Shown: positions 42,356 to 50,587 of the stretch, piece by piece | How positions within the stretch are numbered: the stretch's first letter is position 1 | How the letters are laid out: the number at the start of each line of letters is the position of its first letter | NCBI GenBank assembly: GCA_026398815.1 | Contig: JAPLSA010000017.1 | Location: 124,001-188,000 of the forward strand | DNA length: 64,000 bases | Source: Gammaproteobacteria bacterium | GTDB taxonomy: Bacteria; Pseudomonadota; Gammaproteobacteria; Nevskiales; Nevskiaceae | Direction: 5' to 3' | Made by a program: the position numbers and the translations under genes | The notes under the pieces: model-generated | Told to the model about the DNA's origin: nothing | Seen by the model: only the letters and a program-made list of their open reading frames with translations | Database searches by the model: none

Positions 42356-42961
42356 ATGACGCCATCCCAGCTCTCAGCCTTCTGCCCGGCGGCGCAGCCG
42401 TACTACCTTGCGCTGCGCGCGGCCATGACCGCCTTCGGCATCGAAACACCTGCACAGGTCGCCATGTTCCTCGGGCAGGTGGCCCATGAAAGCTGCGGCT
42501 TCACCCGCCTTGAAGAAGACCTGAATTACTCCGCCGAAGCGCTGCTGGCCACCTGGCCGAAGCGCTTCAACGAAGCCCAGGCACGGGCGTACGCCATGCA
42601 GCCGGAGCGGATCGCCAACCGCGCCTACGCCAACCGGCTCGGCAATGGCGATGAAGCCAGCGGCCACGGCTGGCGGTATCGGGGTCGCGGCCTGATCCAG
42701 CTTACCGGGCTGGACAACTATGGCTGGTGCAGCAAAGCGCTATCGCCCAAGCCTGGCTACCTGTTGAGGAACCCGGAAACATTGCTGCGTCCGCTCTTTG
42801 CGGCAGAGTCTGCTGCGTGGTTCTGGCGCGCCAAGAAGTGCAACGACCCCGCCGATGCCGGCAGTCTTGAAGAGGTGACCCGGCGCATCAACGGCGGCCT
42901 GACCGGTCTGGCTGATCGGCGAATCTGGTGGGAGAAGGCGCAACACGCCTTGCACGCCTGA
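42356..42961 (+). CDS. GH19 endolysin
   Basis: The 201-aa protein matches glycoside hydrolase family 19 (chitinase-like muramidases). It has FLGQVAHESCGFTRLEEDLNYSAEALLATWPKRF with catalytic Glu, NRLGNGDEASGHGWRYRGRGLIQLTGLDNY, and RRINGGLTGLADR. There is no signal peptide, so it needs the holin. ATG 42356 gives the usual family N-terminus. Confidence 0.92.
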   Translation: MTPSQLSAFCPAAQPYYLALRAAMTAFGIETPAQVAMFLGQVAHESCGFTRLEEDLNYSAEALLATWPKRFNEAQARAYAMQPERIANRAYANRLGNGDEASGHGWRYRGRGLIQLTGLDNYGWCSKALSPKPGYLLRNPETLLRPLFAAESAAWFWRAKKCNDPADAGSLEEVTRRINGGLTGLADRRIWWEKAQHALHA

Positions 42962-42962
42962 C

Positions 42963-43445
42963 ATGGCCAACCTGATCGCGAAAGTGCTGGGCGGTACTGC
43001 TGGCGAAGTGGTGGACAAGATCGCCGCCGCTGCGGATCGATTCATCACCACGGATGCCGAACGCAACCAGTACCGCCTGGATGCCGAGAAGCTGCTGCAG
43101 GCGCGTGACTCGGAAATCGAGCAGACCCTGCGCGCTGAACTCGGCGCCCAGGAACGCATCCTGGTGGCCGAGCTGCAGCAGGACGACACCTTCACCAAGC
43201 GCGCCCGGCCGGCCGTTGTGTATGTCGGCTTAGGCGTGATCGTCTTCAACTACTCGGTGGTGCCAGTGCTCGGCTGGGCGTTCAACACCACGCCGCCGCA
43301 GTTCAGCTTGCCGGAAGAGTTCTGGTACGCCTGGGGCGGCATCCTCGGCGTCTACAACCTCGGCCGCAGCTTCGAGAAGCGGGATCGCCGCATCAAGGCC
43401 CAGAGCACTGTGCAGCCGGTTCGCCTGATCGGGGAGCGGCCATGA
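42963..43445 (+). CDS. 3TM-type holin
   Basis: The 160-aa protein has an acidic amphipathic N-terminal half and a C-terminal hydrophobic segment with TRARPAVVYVGLGVIVFNYSVVP-like (RARPAVVYVGLGVIVF) and FWYAWGGILGVYNLGRSFEK. This is the pattern of the phage/GTA 3TM holin family. It follows the endolysin by 1 bp. Confidence 0.8.
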   Translation: MANLIAKVLGGTAGEVVDKIAAAADRFITTDAERNQYRLDAEKLLQARDSEIEQTLRAELGAQERILVAELQQDDTFTKRARPAVVYVGLGVIVFNYSVVPVLGWAFNTTPPQFSLPEEFWYAWGGILGVYNLGRSFEKRDRRIKAQSTVQPVRLIGERP

Positions 43446-43825
43446 GCATGGAATGGATCAAGCTCGGCTGGGAGATCGCCATCACGCTGATTTCGGGCGC
43501 AGCGTTCCTGGTCGCCTGGTTCGGCCGCCGTGACAAGGCCCACAAGAAGGCGGTCGAGGAAGTCTCTCAAGACTTGGCGAAAAAGACCCTGAACGAAGCG
43601 GCCCGCTACAGCGAGCTGCGGCATGAGATTGCCGACGTACAGGCCCGCATCAGCGTGGTGGAAGAAAACATCAAGCACCTGCCCACCGCCAACGATCTGC
43701 ATTCCCTGCAGAACGCCATCGGCCAGTTGGCGGCAGGCATCGGCAGGTTGGAAGGTGCCCAGCAGGGCGTGATCCGGCAAGTGGATCTGATGAACAGCTA
43801 CCTCATGCGGACGGAGAAGGTATGA
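43442..43825 (+). CDS. DUF2730/Mu gp25-like membrane protein
   Basis: The 127-aa product has an N-terminal transmembrane helix (WEIAITLISGAAFLVAWFG) and a long coiled coil (RHEIADVQARISVVEENI and on). In Mu-like phages it lies in the lysis region before the terminase. Overlaps the holin stop by 4 bp. Confidence 0.8.
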   Translation: MSMEWIKLGWEIAITLISGAAFLVAWFGRRDKAHKKAVEEVSQDLAKKTLNEAARYSELRHEIADVQARISVVEENIKHLPTANDLHSLQNAIGQLAAGIGRLEGAQQGVIRQVDLMNSYLMRTEKV

Positions 43826-44121
43826 GCTTTCGCGAACACCTGCAGGCCGATCTGCGCCTGGTGCTGCTGCGCGTGCTGGAGTGCGCGCCGGGCTACGAGT
43901 GCAACAGCAGCATCCTGCAGCGATCGGTCGAGGACTACGGGCACAACCCCAGCCGCGACCAGGTGCACACCGAACTGAGCTGGCTTGCCGAGCAAGGCCT
44001 GGTCACGCTCGAAAAGCCGGTGGCCACCGTCGTCGTCGCCACCTTGACCGGCCGGGGCCAGGACGTGGCGAAAGGCCGCAGCAACGTGCCCGGCGTCAAG
44101 CGGCCGGGGCCGAGCGCATGA
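43822..44121 (+). CDS. Mu gp26-like winged-helix protein
   Basis: The 99-aa product has a wHTH: LVLLRVLECAPGYECNSSILQRSVEDYGHNPSRDQVHTELSWLAEQGLVTLE. It resembles the small ArsR-like phage proteins next to gp25. Function unknown. Confidence 0.8.
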   Translation: MSFREHLQADLRLVLLRVLECAPGYECNSSILQRSVEDYGHNPSRDQVHTELSWLAEQGLVTLEKPVATVVVATLTGRGQDVAKGRSNVPGVKRPGPSA

Positions 44122-44240
44122 ACATCCGCCCCGGCCAGATCCTGGCGTTCCCGCTTTTGATGCTGCTGATCGTGTTGCTGCTGCCAGTGGTGGTGCTCGT
44201 GCACGCGATCGAGTGGCTTGCCCCTGAGTGGATGTCGTGA
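44118..44240 (+). CDS. Tiny single-pass membrane protein
   Basis: The 40-aa product is mostly one transmembrane helix (ILAFPLLMLLIVLLLPVVVLV). ATG 44118 overlaps the previous stop as ATGA, supporting translation. It may be a second holin/pinholin or spanin-related peptide. Confidence 0.6.
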   Translation: MNIRPGQILAFPLLMLLIVLLLPVVVLVHAIEWLAPEWMS

Positions 44241-44260
44241 CCAGCAAGGAGAACGTGTCG

Positions 44261-44488
44261 ATGGAAACCATTACCCAACCGAAGATCACTGGCTATCGGC
44301 AACTTAACGAGGCCGAAGCCGCCCTGATGAATGAGATCAAGGCTCGCGGCGTAGAGCTCGGTGAACTGGTCAACAAGCTGCGCACTACTGCTGGCCTCGA
44401 TCAGCGCTGGATCAGCATCGGCTCAACCGACCTGCAGACCGGCCTGATGGCGCTGGTCCGTGGCGTAGCCCAGCCAACCACCTTCTGA
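44261..44488 (+). CDS. acb2: Acb2-like anti-CBASS cyclic-nucleotide sponge
   Basis: The 75-aa product from ATG 44261 (CAAGGAG ahead) has ITGYRQLNEAEAALMNEIKARGVELG and LDQRWISIGSTDLQTGLMAL, ending VAQPTTF. This is the Acb2/Tad1 hairpin family pattern known from Pseudomonas phages of the transposable type. Acb2 binds cGAMP and related second messengers and so blocks CBASS effectors. As I recall, Tyr11 and Lys26 of PaMx33 Acb2 are essential; they align with Tyr12 and Lys27 here. It lies between the lysis genes and the terminase. Confidence 0.85.
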   Translation: METITQPKITGYRQLNEAEAALMNEIKARGVELGELVNKLRTTAGLDQRWISIGSTDLQTGLMALVRGVAQPTTF

Positions 44489-44489
44489 C

Positions 44490-44690
44490 ATGCACCGCAT
44501 CCTGACAATGCTCGGCCTGCTGCTGATCGCCTGGGGCCTATCCAGCGGCTACACCCGGTATCGCATCGCCCAGACCTGTCTCGATGCCGGTCTGTTCGCT
44601 GTCGACGAGCGGGCCTTCGTCTGCGTTCCGGTCCGCGTGGATTCGCCTGAGCCTGCTGCCCCACGACCTTCGAAAGAACGCGCGACGTGA
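44490..44690 (+). CDS. Small membrane protein
   Basis: The 66-aa product has an N-terminal hydrophobic segment (LTMLGLLLIAWGLSSG), two later cysteines and a proline-rich tail. It lies between acb2 and the terminase small subunit, overlapping the latter by 4 bp. Function unknown. Confidence 0.6.
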   Translation: MHRILTMLGLLLIAWGLSSGYTRYRIAQTCLDAGLFAVDERAFVCVPVRVDSPEPAAPRPSKERAT

Positions 44691-45247
44691 GCCGCAAGAG
44701 CAGCATCTCCACGCTCGACCCGGCGATCCGCACCGAGCTGGACCGGCTGCTCAAGGATGACCGGTTCACGTTGGAACAGATCGCCGCGCACCTGCGCCAG
44801 CTGGGCGCCCAGGTGTCGCGCAGCGCCCTCGGCCGGTATCACAAGCGATTCGAGGAATCCGGCAAGAAGATCCGCGAAGCACGTGAGGTTGCCGCCGTGT
44901 GGGCGGAGCGGCTGGGTAACGAGCCGCAGGGCGACATCGGTAAGGTCGTCATGGAGCTGCTGCGCACGCTGGCCTTCGACGCCACCATGCAGCTCGGCGA
45001 AGAAGGCAACGCCGAAGTGCAGATCAGCGGCAAAGAGATCGGCGCGCTCGCGCTGGCCATGCAACGCCTGGAAGCCGCCAGCTCCCTGAGCCTCAAGCGC
45101 GAGCAAGCATTGCGACAGGCCGCTGCCGAAGAGGCCGCCAGCCTGGTCGACGCCGTTGCTGCCGAAAAACCGGCCGGCCTGACGCCGGAGGCGGCCGAGG
45201 AAATCAAGCGCCGCATCCTCGGCATCAAGTCTGGCGGCGGGTCCTGA
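44687..45247 (+). CDS. Terminase small subunit (DUF3486, Mu gp27-like)
   Basis: The 186-aa product (GTG 44687) begins SSISTLDPAIRTELDRLLKDDRFTLEQIAAHL with an HTH and SALGRYHKRFEESG, the DUF3486 signature. It recognises the packaging site for head filling. Confidence 0.9.
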   Translation: MSRKSSISTLDPAIRTELDRLLKDDRFTLEQIAAHLRQLGAQVSRSALGRYHKRFEESGKKIREAREVAAVWAERLGNEPQGDIGKVVMELLRTLAFDATMQLGEEGNAEVQISGKEIGALALAMQRLEAASSLSLKREQALRQAAAEEAASLVDAVAAEKPAGLTPEAAEEIKRRILGIKSGGGS

Positions 45248-45248
45248 T

Positions 45249-46835
45249 ATGGCCGCTGCCTCGCCACTACTGCCCGTGAAAAGTGTGCTTGCCGACGCGG
45301 CCGAGGTGTTCCTGGGATATCAGGCGCGATGGTCGGCCGACGACTCACCGGTCAAGATCATCGAGAAGTCGCGCCGCATCGGTCTGTCCTGGGCGGAGGC
45401 CGCCGATTCCACGCTGCTCGCCGCGAGCCAGCAGGGCATGGATGTCTGGTACATCGGCTACAACAAGGACATGGCCGAGGAGTTCATCCGTGATTGCGCG
45501 GACTGGTCCAAGCACTATGCCTTCGCCGCGTCGGCCATCGAAGAAGGCGCCGAGGTGTTCAAGGACGGCGACGAAGAGAAGTCGATCCTGACCTACACCA
45601 TCCGCTTCGCCAGCGGATGGCGCATTACCGCGCTGTCGTCACGGCCGTCCAACCTTCGTGGCAAGCAAGGCCGCGTCATCATCGACGAAGCGGCGTTTCA
45701 TCCCGATCTCGCCGAGCTGCTCAAAGCGGCCCTTGCGCTGCTGATCTGGGGCGGCCAGGTGCATGTGGTGTCGACCCACAATGGCGAAGAGAACCCCTTC
45801 AACGAACTGATCAAGGAAGTCCGCGCTGGCAAGCGGCCGTACTCCCTGCATCGGGTCACCCTGGACGACGCCCTGGCAGACGGCCTGTACCAGCGCGTCT
45901 GCCAGGTGCGCGGCCTGCCTTGGACGGCCGCAGGCGAAGCGGCCTGGCGCGCGCAGCTGGTGGCGCAGTACGGCAGCGGCGCGGACGAAGAACTGTTCTG
46001 CATCCCCAGCAAGGGTGGCGGCATCTGGCTGCCACGCGCGTTGATCGAAGCGCGCATGGCGCCGGTCGAAGCACCGCTGAAGATCATCCGCTGGCAGGCG
46101 CCGGACGGCATGGATCTGTGGGCGGACTATCTCATCCAGGAGGAAATCACCGCGTTCTGCGAGCGCGAGCTGATACCTGAACTGGAACAGCTGGACCCCG
46201 AGCTGGCCAGCGGCTTCGGCCAGGACTTCGCCCGCCGGGGTGACCTCTCGGTGATCGCCCCTTACCAGCTCACCCGCAATCTGGTGCGCCGGTTTCCGTT
46301 CCTGGTCGAACTGCGCAACGTGCCGTTCAAGGCCCAGGCACTGATCCTGTTCTACATCGCCGACCACCTGCCGCGCTTCTCGCACGGCATGCTGGATTCG
46401 ACCGGTAACGGTGCTTACCTCGCCGAGGTGGCCCAGCAGCGATATGGCGAAGCGCTGATCACCCGCGTCCATCTTTCCGAACCCTGGTACCGGGACAACA
46501 CGCCAGCGCTTAAAGCAGCCTTCGAAGACGGCTCCATCCTGCTGCCGCGTGATGTCGAGGTGCTGAACGACATCGCCACCTTCCGCCTGGTGCGGGGTGT
46601 TGCCCGCATCCCCGACCAGCGCGCCCAGGACAAGGACGGCAACAAGCGCCACGGCGACGCCGGCATTGCCGTGCTGCTCGCCTACGCCGCCAGCCGCCAC
46701 GACCCCTACCAGCCCGCCACCTACGAAGCGGTGCAGGCGCAGTCCAGTGATCGCGGTGGCCACCTGTTCATGCGGCCGGACCAGGACGAAGACCGCCCGG
46801 AGCCGCGCGGCTTTCATCACCACGGAGTCATCTGA
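45249..46835 (+). CDS. Terminase large subunit (Mu gp28-like)
   Basis: The 528-aa ATPase/nuclease packages DNA. Its ATPase half has the arginine-containing KSRRIGLSW adenine/P-loop region and GRVIIDEAAFHPDLAELL as Walker B. The nuclease half includes SGFGQDFARRGDLSVIA with catalytic Asp and GNKRHGDAGIAVLLAY at the end. Confidence 0.95.
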   Translation: MAAASPLLPVKSVLADAAEVFLGYQARWSADDSPVKIIEKSRRIGLSWAEAADSTLLAASQQGMDVWYIGYNKDMAEEFIRDCADWSKHYAFAASAIEEGAEVFKDGDEEKSILTYTIRFASGWRITALSSRPSNLRGKQGRVIIDEAAFHPDLAELLKAALALLIWGGQVHVVSTHNGEENPFNELIKEVRAGKRPYSLHRVTLDDALADGLYQRVCQVRGLPWTAAGEAAWRAQLVAQYGSGADEELFCIPSKGGGIWLPRALIEARMAPVEAPLKIIRWQAPDGMDLWADYLIQEEITAFCERELIPELEQLDPELASGFGQDFARRGDLSVIAPYQLTRNLVRRFPFLVELRNVPFKAQALILFYIADHLPRFSHGMLDSTGNGAYLAEVAQQRYGEALITRVHLSEPWYRDNTPALKAAFEDGSILLPRDVEVLNDIATFRLVRGVARIPDQRAQDKDGNKRHGDAGIAVLLAYAASRHDPYQPATYEAVQAQSSDRGGHLFMRPDQDEDRPEPRGFHHHGVI

Positions 46836-48388
46836 TGGGCCAATCCAGAATCCTCGGGCCAGACGGCCAGCCGATCGAAACGGCGGACCTCAGCGAAGAG
46901 ATCGCACGCGGCGGCGTCACCGGCGTGCGTTCGGTCTGGCACGACAGCGTGGCCCGCAACCTGACGCCAGCCAGGTTGTCGGCGCTGCTGGAAGACGCCG
47001 CCAACGGCAACGCCGATGAATACCTCACGCTGGCAGAGGAGATGGAAGAGCGCGAACTGCACTACGCCTCGGTGCTCGGTACGCGCAAGCGGGCAGTGTC
47101 GAGACTGCCGTGCACGGTGGAATCGGCATCTGACGATGCCGACGACGTGCGCATTGCCGACGACGTGCGCGAACTGACCCTGAAGCCCGGCTTCCGGCTG
47201 TTGCGCAAGGACATGCTCGATGCGCTTGGCAGGAGCTACTCGGTGCACGAAATCGTCTGGCAACGCGGCGCGAAGTGGCTGCCCCAGTACGAATGGCGCG
47301 ACCCCCGCTGGTTCCGGTTCGATCGAGAGACCGGCCGCGAGCTGCGTCTGAAAGACCCGCAGGCCCCCATCGACGGGCTGGCCCTGCAGCCGTACAAGTG
47401 GATCGTCCATCGGCCCAGCCTCAAGACCGGCCTGCCGATCCGCTGCGGCCTGGCGCGCCTGGTCGCTTTCGCCTGGATCTGCAAGGCCTACGCCCAGAAG
47501 GACTGGAACGCATTCGCCGAAATCTTCGGCTTGCCCCTGCGCATCGGCCGCTACGGACCAGGTGCCACGGCCAAGGACATCTCCGTGCTCCGGCACGCGG
47601 TGCAGAGCCTGGGCAGCGATGCCGCCGCGATCCTCCCCGCGTCGATGTCCATTGAGTTCCATGAGGCCGCCAAGAACGGCGGCGGCGATCTGTACGAGCG
47701 GCTGTGCGATTACCTGGACCGGCAGATCAGCAAAGCCGTGCTCGGCCAGACCATGACCGCGGACGCCCAGAAGACCGGGCTCGGCAGCAACAACGCGTCC
47801 GTCCACAACGAAGTCCGCAACGACATCCGCGATGATGACGCCCAGGATGCCGAAGAGACGCTGAACCGCGACCTGGTCGAACCGTACGTCATCCTCAACT
47901 ACGGCCCGCGCAAGGCCTATCCGCGAATCACCTTCCCGATCCGCGAGCCCGAGGATCTGGCGGCCCTGGTCAAGAACGTCACCGCCCTGATGCCGTTCGG
48001 CCTGCAGGTGGAAGAAAGCGTCATGCGTGATCGCCTCGGCTTCCCGGAGCCAGCCAAGAATGCCGTGCTGTTGAAAGCGCCCAGCAGGCCCGTTGCAAGC
48101 CCGACGCAAGAGCCCACTGAGCAAGCGCTCAACGCGCGTCAGTCCGCCCCGCTGACCACGCCCGATCGGCAGATCGCCCGGCTGGCCGCGCAGGCGGACC
48201 CGATCGTCGCCGAGCTGACGGCGCCAGTCGAAGCCATCCTCGCGGCCTGCAATTCGTTCGAGGAGTTCCGTGAGCGCGTCACCGATACCTACCGGGAGCT
48301 GGACGACCGTGCACTGTCCGCGCTGCTTACCCAGGCGCTGACGGCCGCGCAACTCGCAGGCCGCTACGAGTTGCTGCTCGGCGTCTGA
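46835..48388 (+). CDS. Portal protein (DUF935, Mu gp29-like)
   Basis: The 517-aa portal matches DUF935: EEMEERELHYASVLGTRKRAVSRLP near the N-terminus, EIFGLPLRIGRYGPGATAKD, and LGQTMTADAQKTGLGS. A helical C-terminal region follows. It forms the dodecameric head-vertex ring. Confidence 0.95.
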   Translation: MGQSRILGPDGQPIETADLSEEIARGGVTGVRSVWHDSVARNLTPARLSALLEDAANGNADEYLTLAEEMEERELHYASVLGTRKRAVSRLPCTVESASDDADDVRIADDVRELTLKPGFRLLRKDMLDALGRSYSVHEIVWQRGAKWLPQYEWRDPRWFRFDRETGRELRLKDPQAPIDGLALQPYKWIVHRPSLKTGLPIRCGLARLVAFAWICKAYAQKDWNAFAEIFGLPLRIGRYGPGATAKDISVLRHAVQSLGSDAAAILPASMSIEFHEAAKNGGGDLYERLCDYLDRQISKAVLGQTMTADAQKTGLGSNNASVHNEVRNDIRDDDAQDAEETLNRDLVEPYVILNYGPRKAYPRITFPIREPEDLAALVKNVTALMPFGLQVEESVMRDRLGFPEPAKNAVLLKAPSRPVASPTQEPTEQALNARQSAPLTTPDRQIARLAAQADPIVAELTAPVEAILAACNSFEEFRERVTDTYRELDDRALSALLTQALTAAQLAGRYELLLGV

Positions 48389-48390
48389 CC

Positions 48391-48492
48391 GTGGCCGCGT
48401 ACAAAAGCCTGCGGCCGCGACCCGATGCGGCGAAGCCGGTGGTGCGGGAGCGGCCCCAAGCAGGCGATCCGTGCGAGGCCAGACGCGCATGA
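48391..48492 (+). CDS. Possible 33-aa ORF between portal and gpF
   Basis: GTG 48391 lies 2 bp after the portal stop, and the ORF ends in an ATGA overlap with the gpF start. The product is basic and proline-rich with no recognised family. It may serve only to couple translation. Confidence 0.35.
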   Translation: MAAYKSLRPRPDAAKPVVRERPQAGDPCEARRA

Positions 48493-49772
48493 GCACCTAC
48501 GGGAGCCTGCCCTTCGCAGAGCAGATCGACTTCTTCCGGGACAAGCTCAATCTGCCCACGAAGTCCTACACCGACATCCAGGGAGCAGCTCACGACCAGG
48601 CATTCGTTGTGGCGGGGGCCATGAAAGCCGACCTGCTCGTGGATCTGCGCGCTGCGGTTGATCGCGTGGTGTCAAGCGGCGTGGGCTTCGAAGCATTCAA
48701 GGCGGATTTCCGCAACATCGCCACGAAGCATGGCTGGGCCTACAACGGCGGCGCCAACTGGCGCGCGCAGGTGATCTACGAGACCAACCTGTCCCAGAGT
48801 TACAACGCCGGCCGCGAAGCCCAGATGGCCGACCCGGAGCTGCGCAAGCGCCGGCCCTATGGCTGCTACAAGCACTACCAGAGCCCGAACGAACGTCCGG
48901 AGCATGCGGCCTGGGACGGTATGGTCGTGCTGCTCGACGACCCCTGGTGGGACACCCACAGCCCGATGAATGGCTGGGGCTGCAAGTGCAAGAAGTTCAT
49001 GTACAGCCAGGCGGATGTCGAGCGGCGCGGGCTGAAGGTCACGCGCCCCGTGGCCGAACCGCTGGAAGACCGCGTGATCGGCACGCGCAGCGGCAACCCG
49101 CAGACCGTACGCGTGCCACCAGGCATTGATCCGGGCTTCGACTACACGCCCGGCAAGTCCACCCTCGGCAAGCTGGCCGAGCGCGGCCTGGGCAGCACGG
49201 CCCGGCTGCCGGCCGTGCCTGGCGCGGAAGCCTCGGCGCAGATGATGGCGCCGCCCGTCATCCGCCGGGCGCTGACGGCCGAGTTCGGTGCCTGGACAGA
49301 CCAGGTGCTCGCCGCGCCGCAACCGGGCAACGTGGCGTTCAACGTCGGCGCGCTGGCGCCCCGGCTGGTGAAGGCGCTGCTGGCCCGCGAAGTGGTGCCG
49401 GAGTCCGCCGCCATCATCGTGCGCGACAAGGAAGTGCAGCACGTCTTCCGGGAAACCAAACAGACCACCAAGGCGGGCTTGCCCAAGCAGCCCAGCCTGG
49501 AAGACTTCAAACGCCTGCCCGAGCTGCTCGACCAGCCGCGTGCGGTGCTGCTCGATCGCAAATCCGGAACGCTGATCTACGTGTTCAACCCGTCTGCGGC
49601 AACCGGCCGCAGCGCAGGGCGAATCATCGTGGAGGTGAACTACGCGCTGAAGACCGCATCGGCCGGCAAGCTCAAGACGAACTCGGTGCGGTCGGTGACC
49701 TTGTCCAGCACGGCTGACATCGCCAAGGATGTTGCAGCGGGCATGCTGGAGGTGCTCGATGGAAAGTTGTGA
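48489..49772 (+). CDS. Head morphogenesis protein gpF with C-terminal PBECR-like nuclease domain
   Basis: The 427-aa product has an N-terminal MuF domain (GWAYNGGANWRAQVIYETNLSQSYNAGREAQM, AWDGMVVLLDDPWWDTHSP, NGWGCKCKKF). The C-terminal part (about residues 280-425) has VQHVFRETK, SLEDFKRLPELLDQPRAVLLDRKSG, and GTLIYVFNPSA. This resembles the PBECR (Barnase/EndoU/ColicinE5-D/RelE-like) nuclease domains fused to MuF proteins in other phages. Such domains may be injected with the DNA. ATG 48489 was chosen over GTG 48471. Confidence 0.82.
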   Translation: MSTYGSLPFAEQIDFFRDKLNLPTKSYTDIQGAAHDQAFVVAGAMKADLLVDLRAAVDRVVSSGVGFEAFKADFRNIATKHGWAYNGGANWRAQVIYETNLSQSYNAGREAQMADPELRKRRPYGCYKHYQSPNERPEHAAWDGMVVLLDDPWWDTHSPMNGWGCKCKKFMYSQADVERRGLKVTRPVAEPLEDRVIGTRSGNPQTVRVPPGIDPGFDYTPGKSTLGKLAERGLGSTARLPAVPGAEASAQMMAPPVIRRALTAEFGAWTDQVLAAPQPGNVAFNVGALAPRLVKALLAREVVPESAAIIVRDKEVQHVFRETKQTTKAGLPKQPSLEDFKRLPELLDQPRAVLLDRKSGTLIYVFNPSAATGRSAGRIIVEVNYALKTASAGKLKTNSVRSVTLSSTADIAKDVAAGMLEVLDGKL

Positions 49773-49908
49773 AGCCAGGGTGGACGCCACTTCCACCGTG
49801 CAGGCGACCTTGTGGCCCCCCGAGCCGGAACTGGCGGTTTCCCGGCCGTCAGGCCTCACATGGCGGAGATTACCACCGGAGGCGAGTGATGGCCGGCGCG
49901 CTGATTGA
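49759..49908 (+). CDS. Possible 49-aa ORF overlapping gpF end and gpG start
   Basis: ATG 49759 has GGAGG seven bases upstream and the frame runs through the gap to 49908, overlapping the gpG start. The product has no recognised family and is arginine/proline-rich at the end. It may be a coupling ORF. Confidence 0.35.
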   Translation: MESCEARVDATSTVQATLWPPEPELAVSRPSGLTWRRLPPEASDGRRAD

Positions 49909-50353
49909 ACTTGACCTCTCCGGCCTCGCTGCCGCCGAAGCCGTGCTGGTCGAGTACCAGCGGCTCATTGCGTCCCCTGGCGTGCTGCTGGATGACATCG
50001 GCCAGCACCTGGTCAACACCACCGATGAGCGCTTCGATCGTCGCGAGTCCCCGGCTGGCCAACCCTGGGACGCTGTCAGCCCGGCGTACGCCAAGCGCAA
50101 AGCCGCTGGCCGCGCCACCAAGCGCAGCGGAGCAGTCACCGATCCGGCGCTGCGGCTTGAGCTGACACGGGACCTCCGGCGCGGCATTCGTCACCAGGTC
50201 AACGGCACCGATCTGCTGGTGGGCACCGATCGCGAGTACGGTGCCACCCACCAGTTCGGACGCGGCGGCATTCCCGCGCGTCCGTTCCTCGGCGTGAGCG
50301 CGGAAGACGAGCGCGAAATCGCGCTGATCCTGCGGCATTACCTGAAGGTCTGA
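49889..50353 (+). CDS. Virion morphogenesis protein gpG (tail completion)
   Basis: The 154-aa product has DRRESPAGQPWDAVSPAYAKRKA, LRLELTRDLRRGIRHQVNGTDLLVGTDREYGATHQFG and ARPFLGVSAEDEREI, the Mu gpG/P2 gpS-like signature. ACCGGAGGCGAGTG precedes ATG 49889. Confidence 0.93.
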   Translation: MAGALIELDLSGLAAAEAVLVEYQRLIASPGVLLDDIGQHLVNTTDERFDRRESPAGQPWDAVSPAYAKRKAAGRATKRSGAVTDPALRLELTRDLRRGIRHQVNGTDLLVGTDREYGATHQFGRGGIPARPFLGVSAEDEREIALILRHYLKV

Positions 50354-50587
50354 ACCCGTCGTGAAACGAGGCCCTAGGATCGCGCCAGAGCGATCAGGGG
50401 GCTTCGCAGCCCCAACCGGACCCGGAAGATTCCTGCAACGCCTGCAACGGCGTTTGCAACGCCCGGACGGCGTTGACAGCTGCAGGGTTGCGCCGGAGAG
50501 TGACTTGCGTGCGCAGGATGCCCGCAGAACCGGATAAGTCGCAGCTGCGAAACCCCGGCCGCAGACCTGGGCTTCGACACTGGCGGC
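50354..50587. other. Intergenic region with GCAACG repeats
   Basis: The gap before the protease carries TGCAACGCC/TGCAACGGCG/TGCAACGCCC within 35 bp (about 50431-50465), then TTGACA at 50474 with no good -10. It probably carries the promoter or leader of the head operon, but nothing is certain. Confidence 0.4.

Noticed and set aside
46817-48496. 559-aa minus-strand ORF opposite the portal gene
   Set aside because: Shadow of the gp29 portal gene, low-complexity and no ribosome site.
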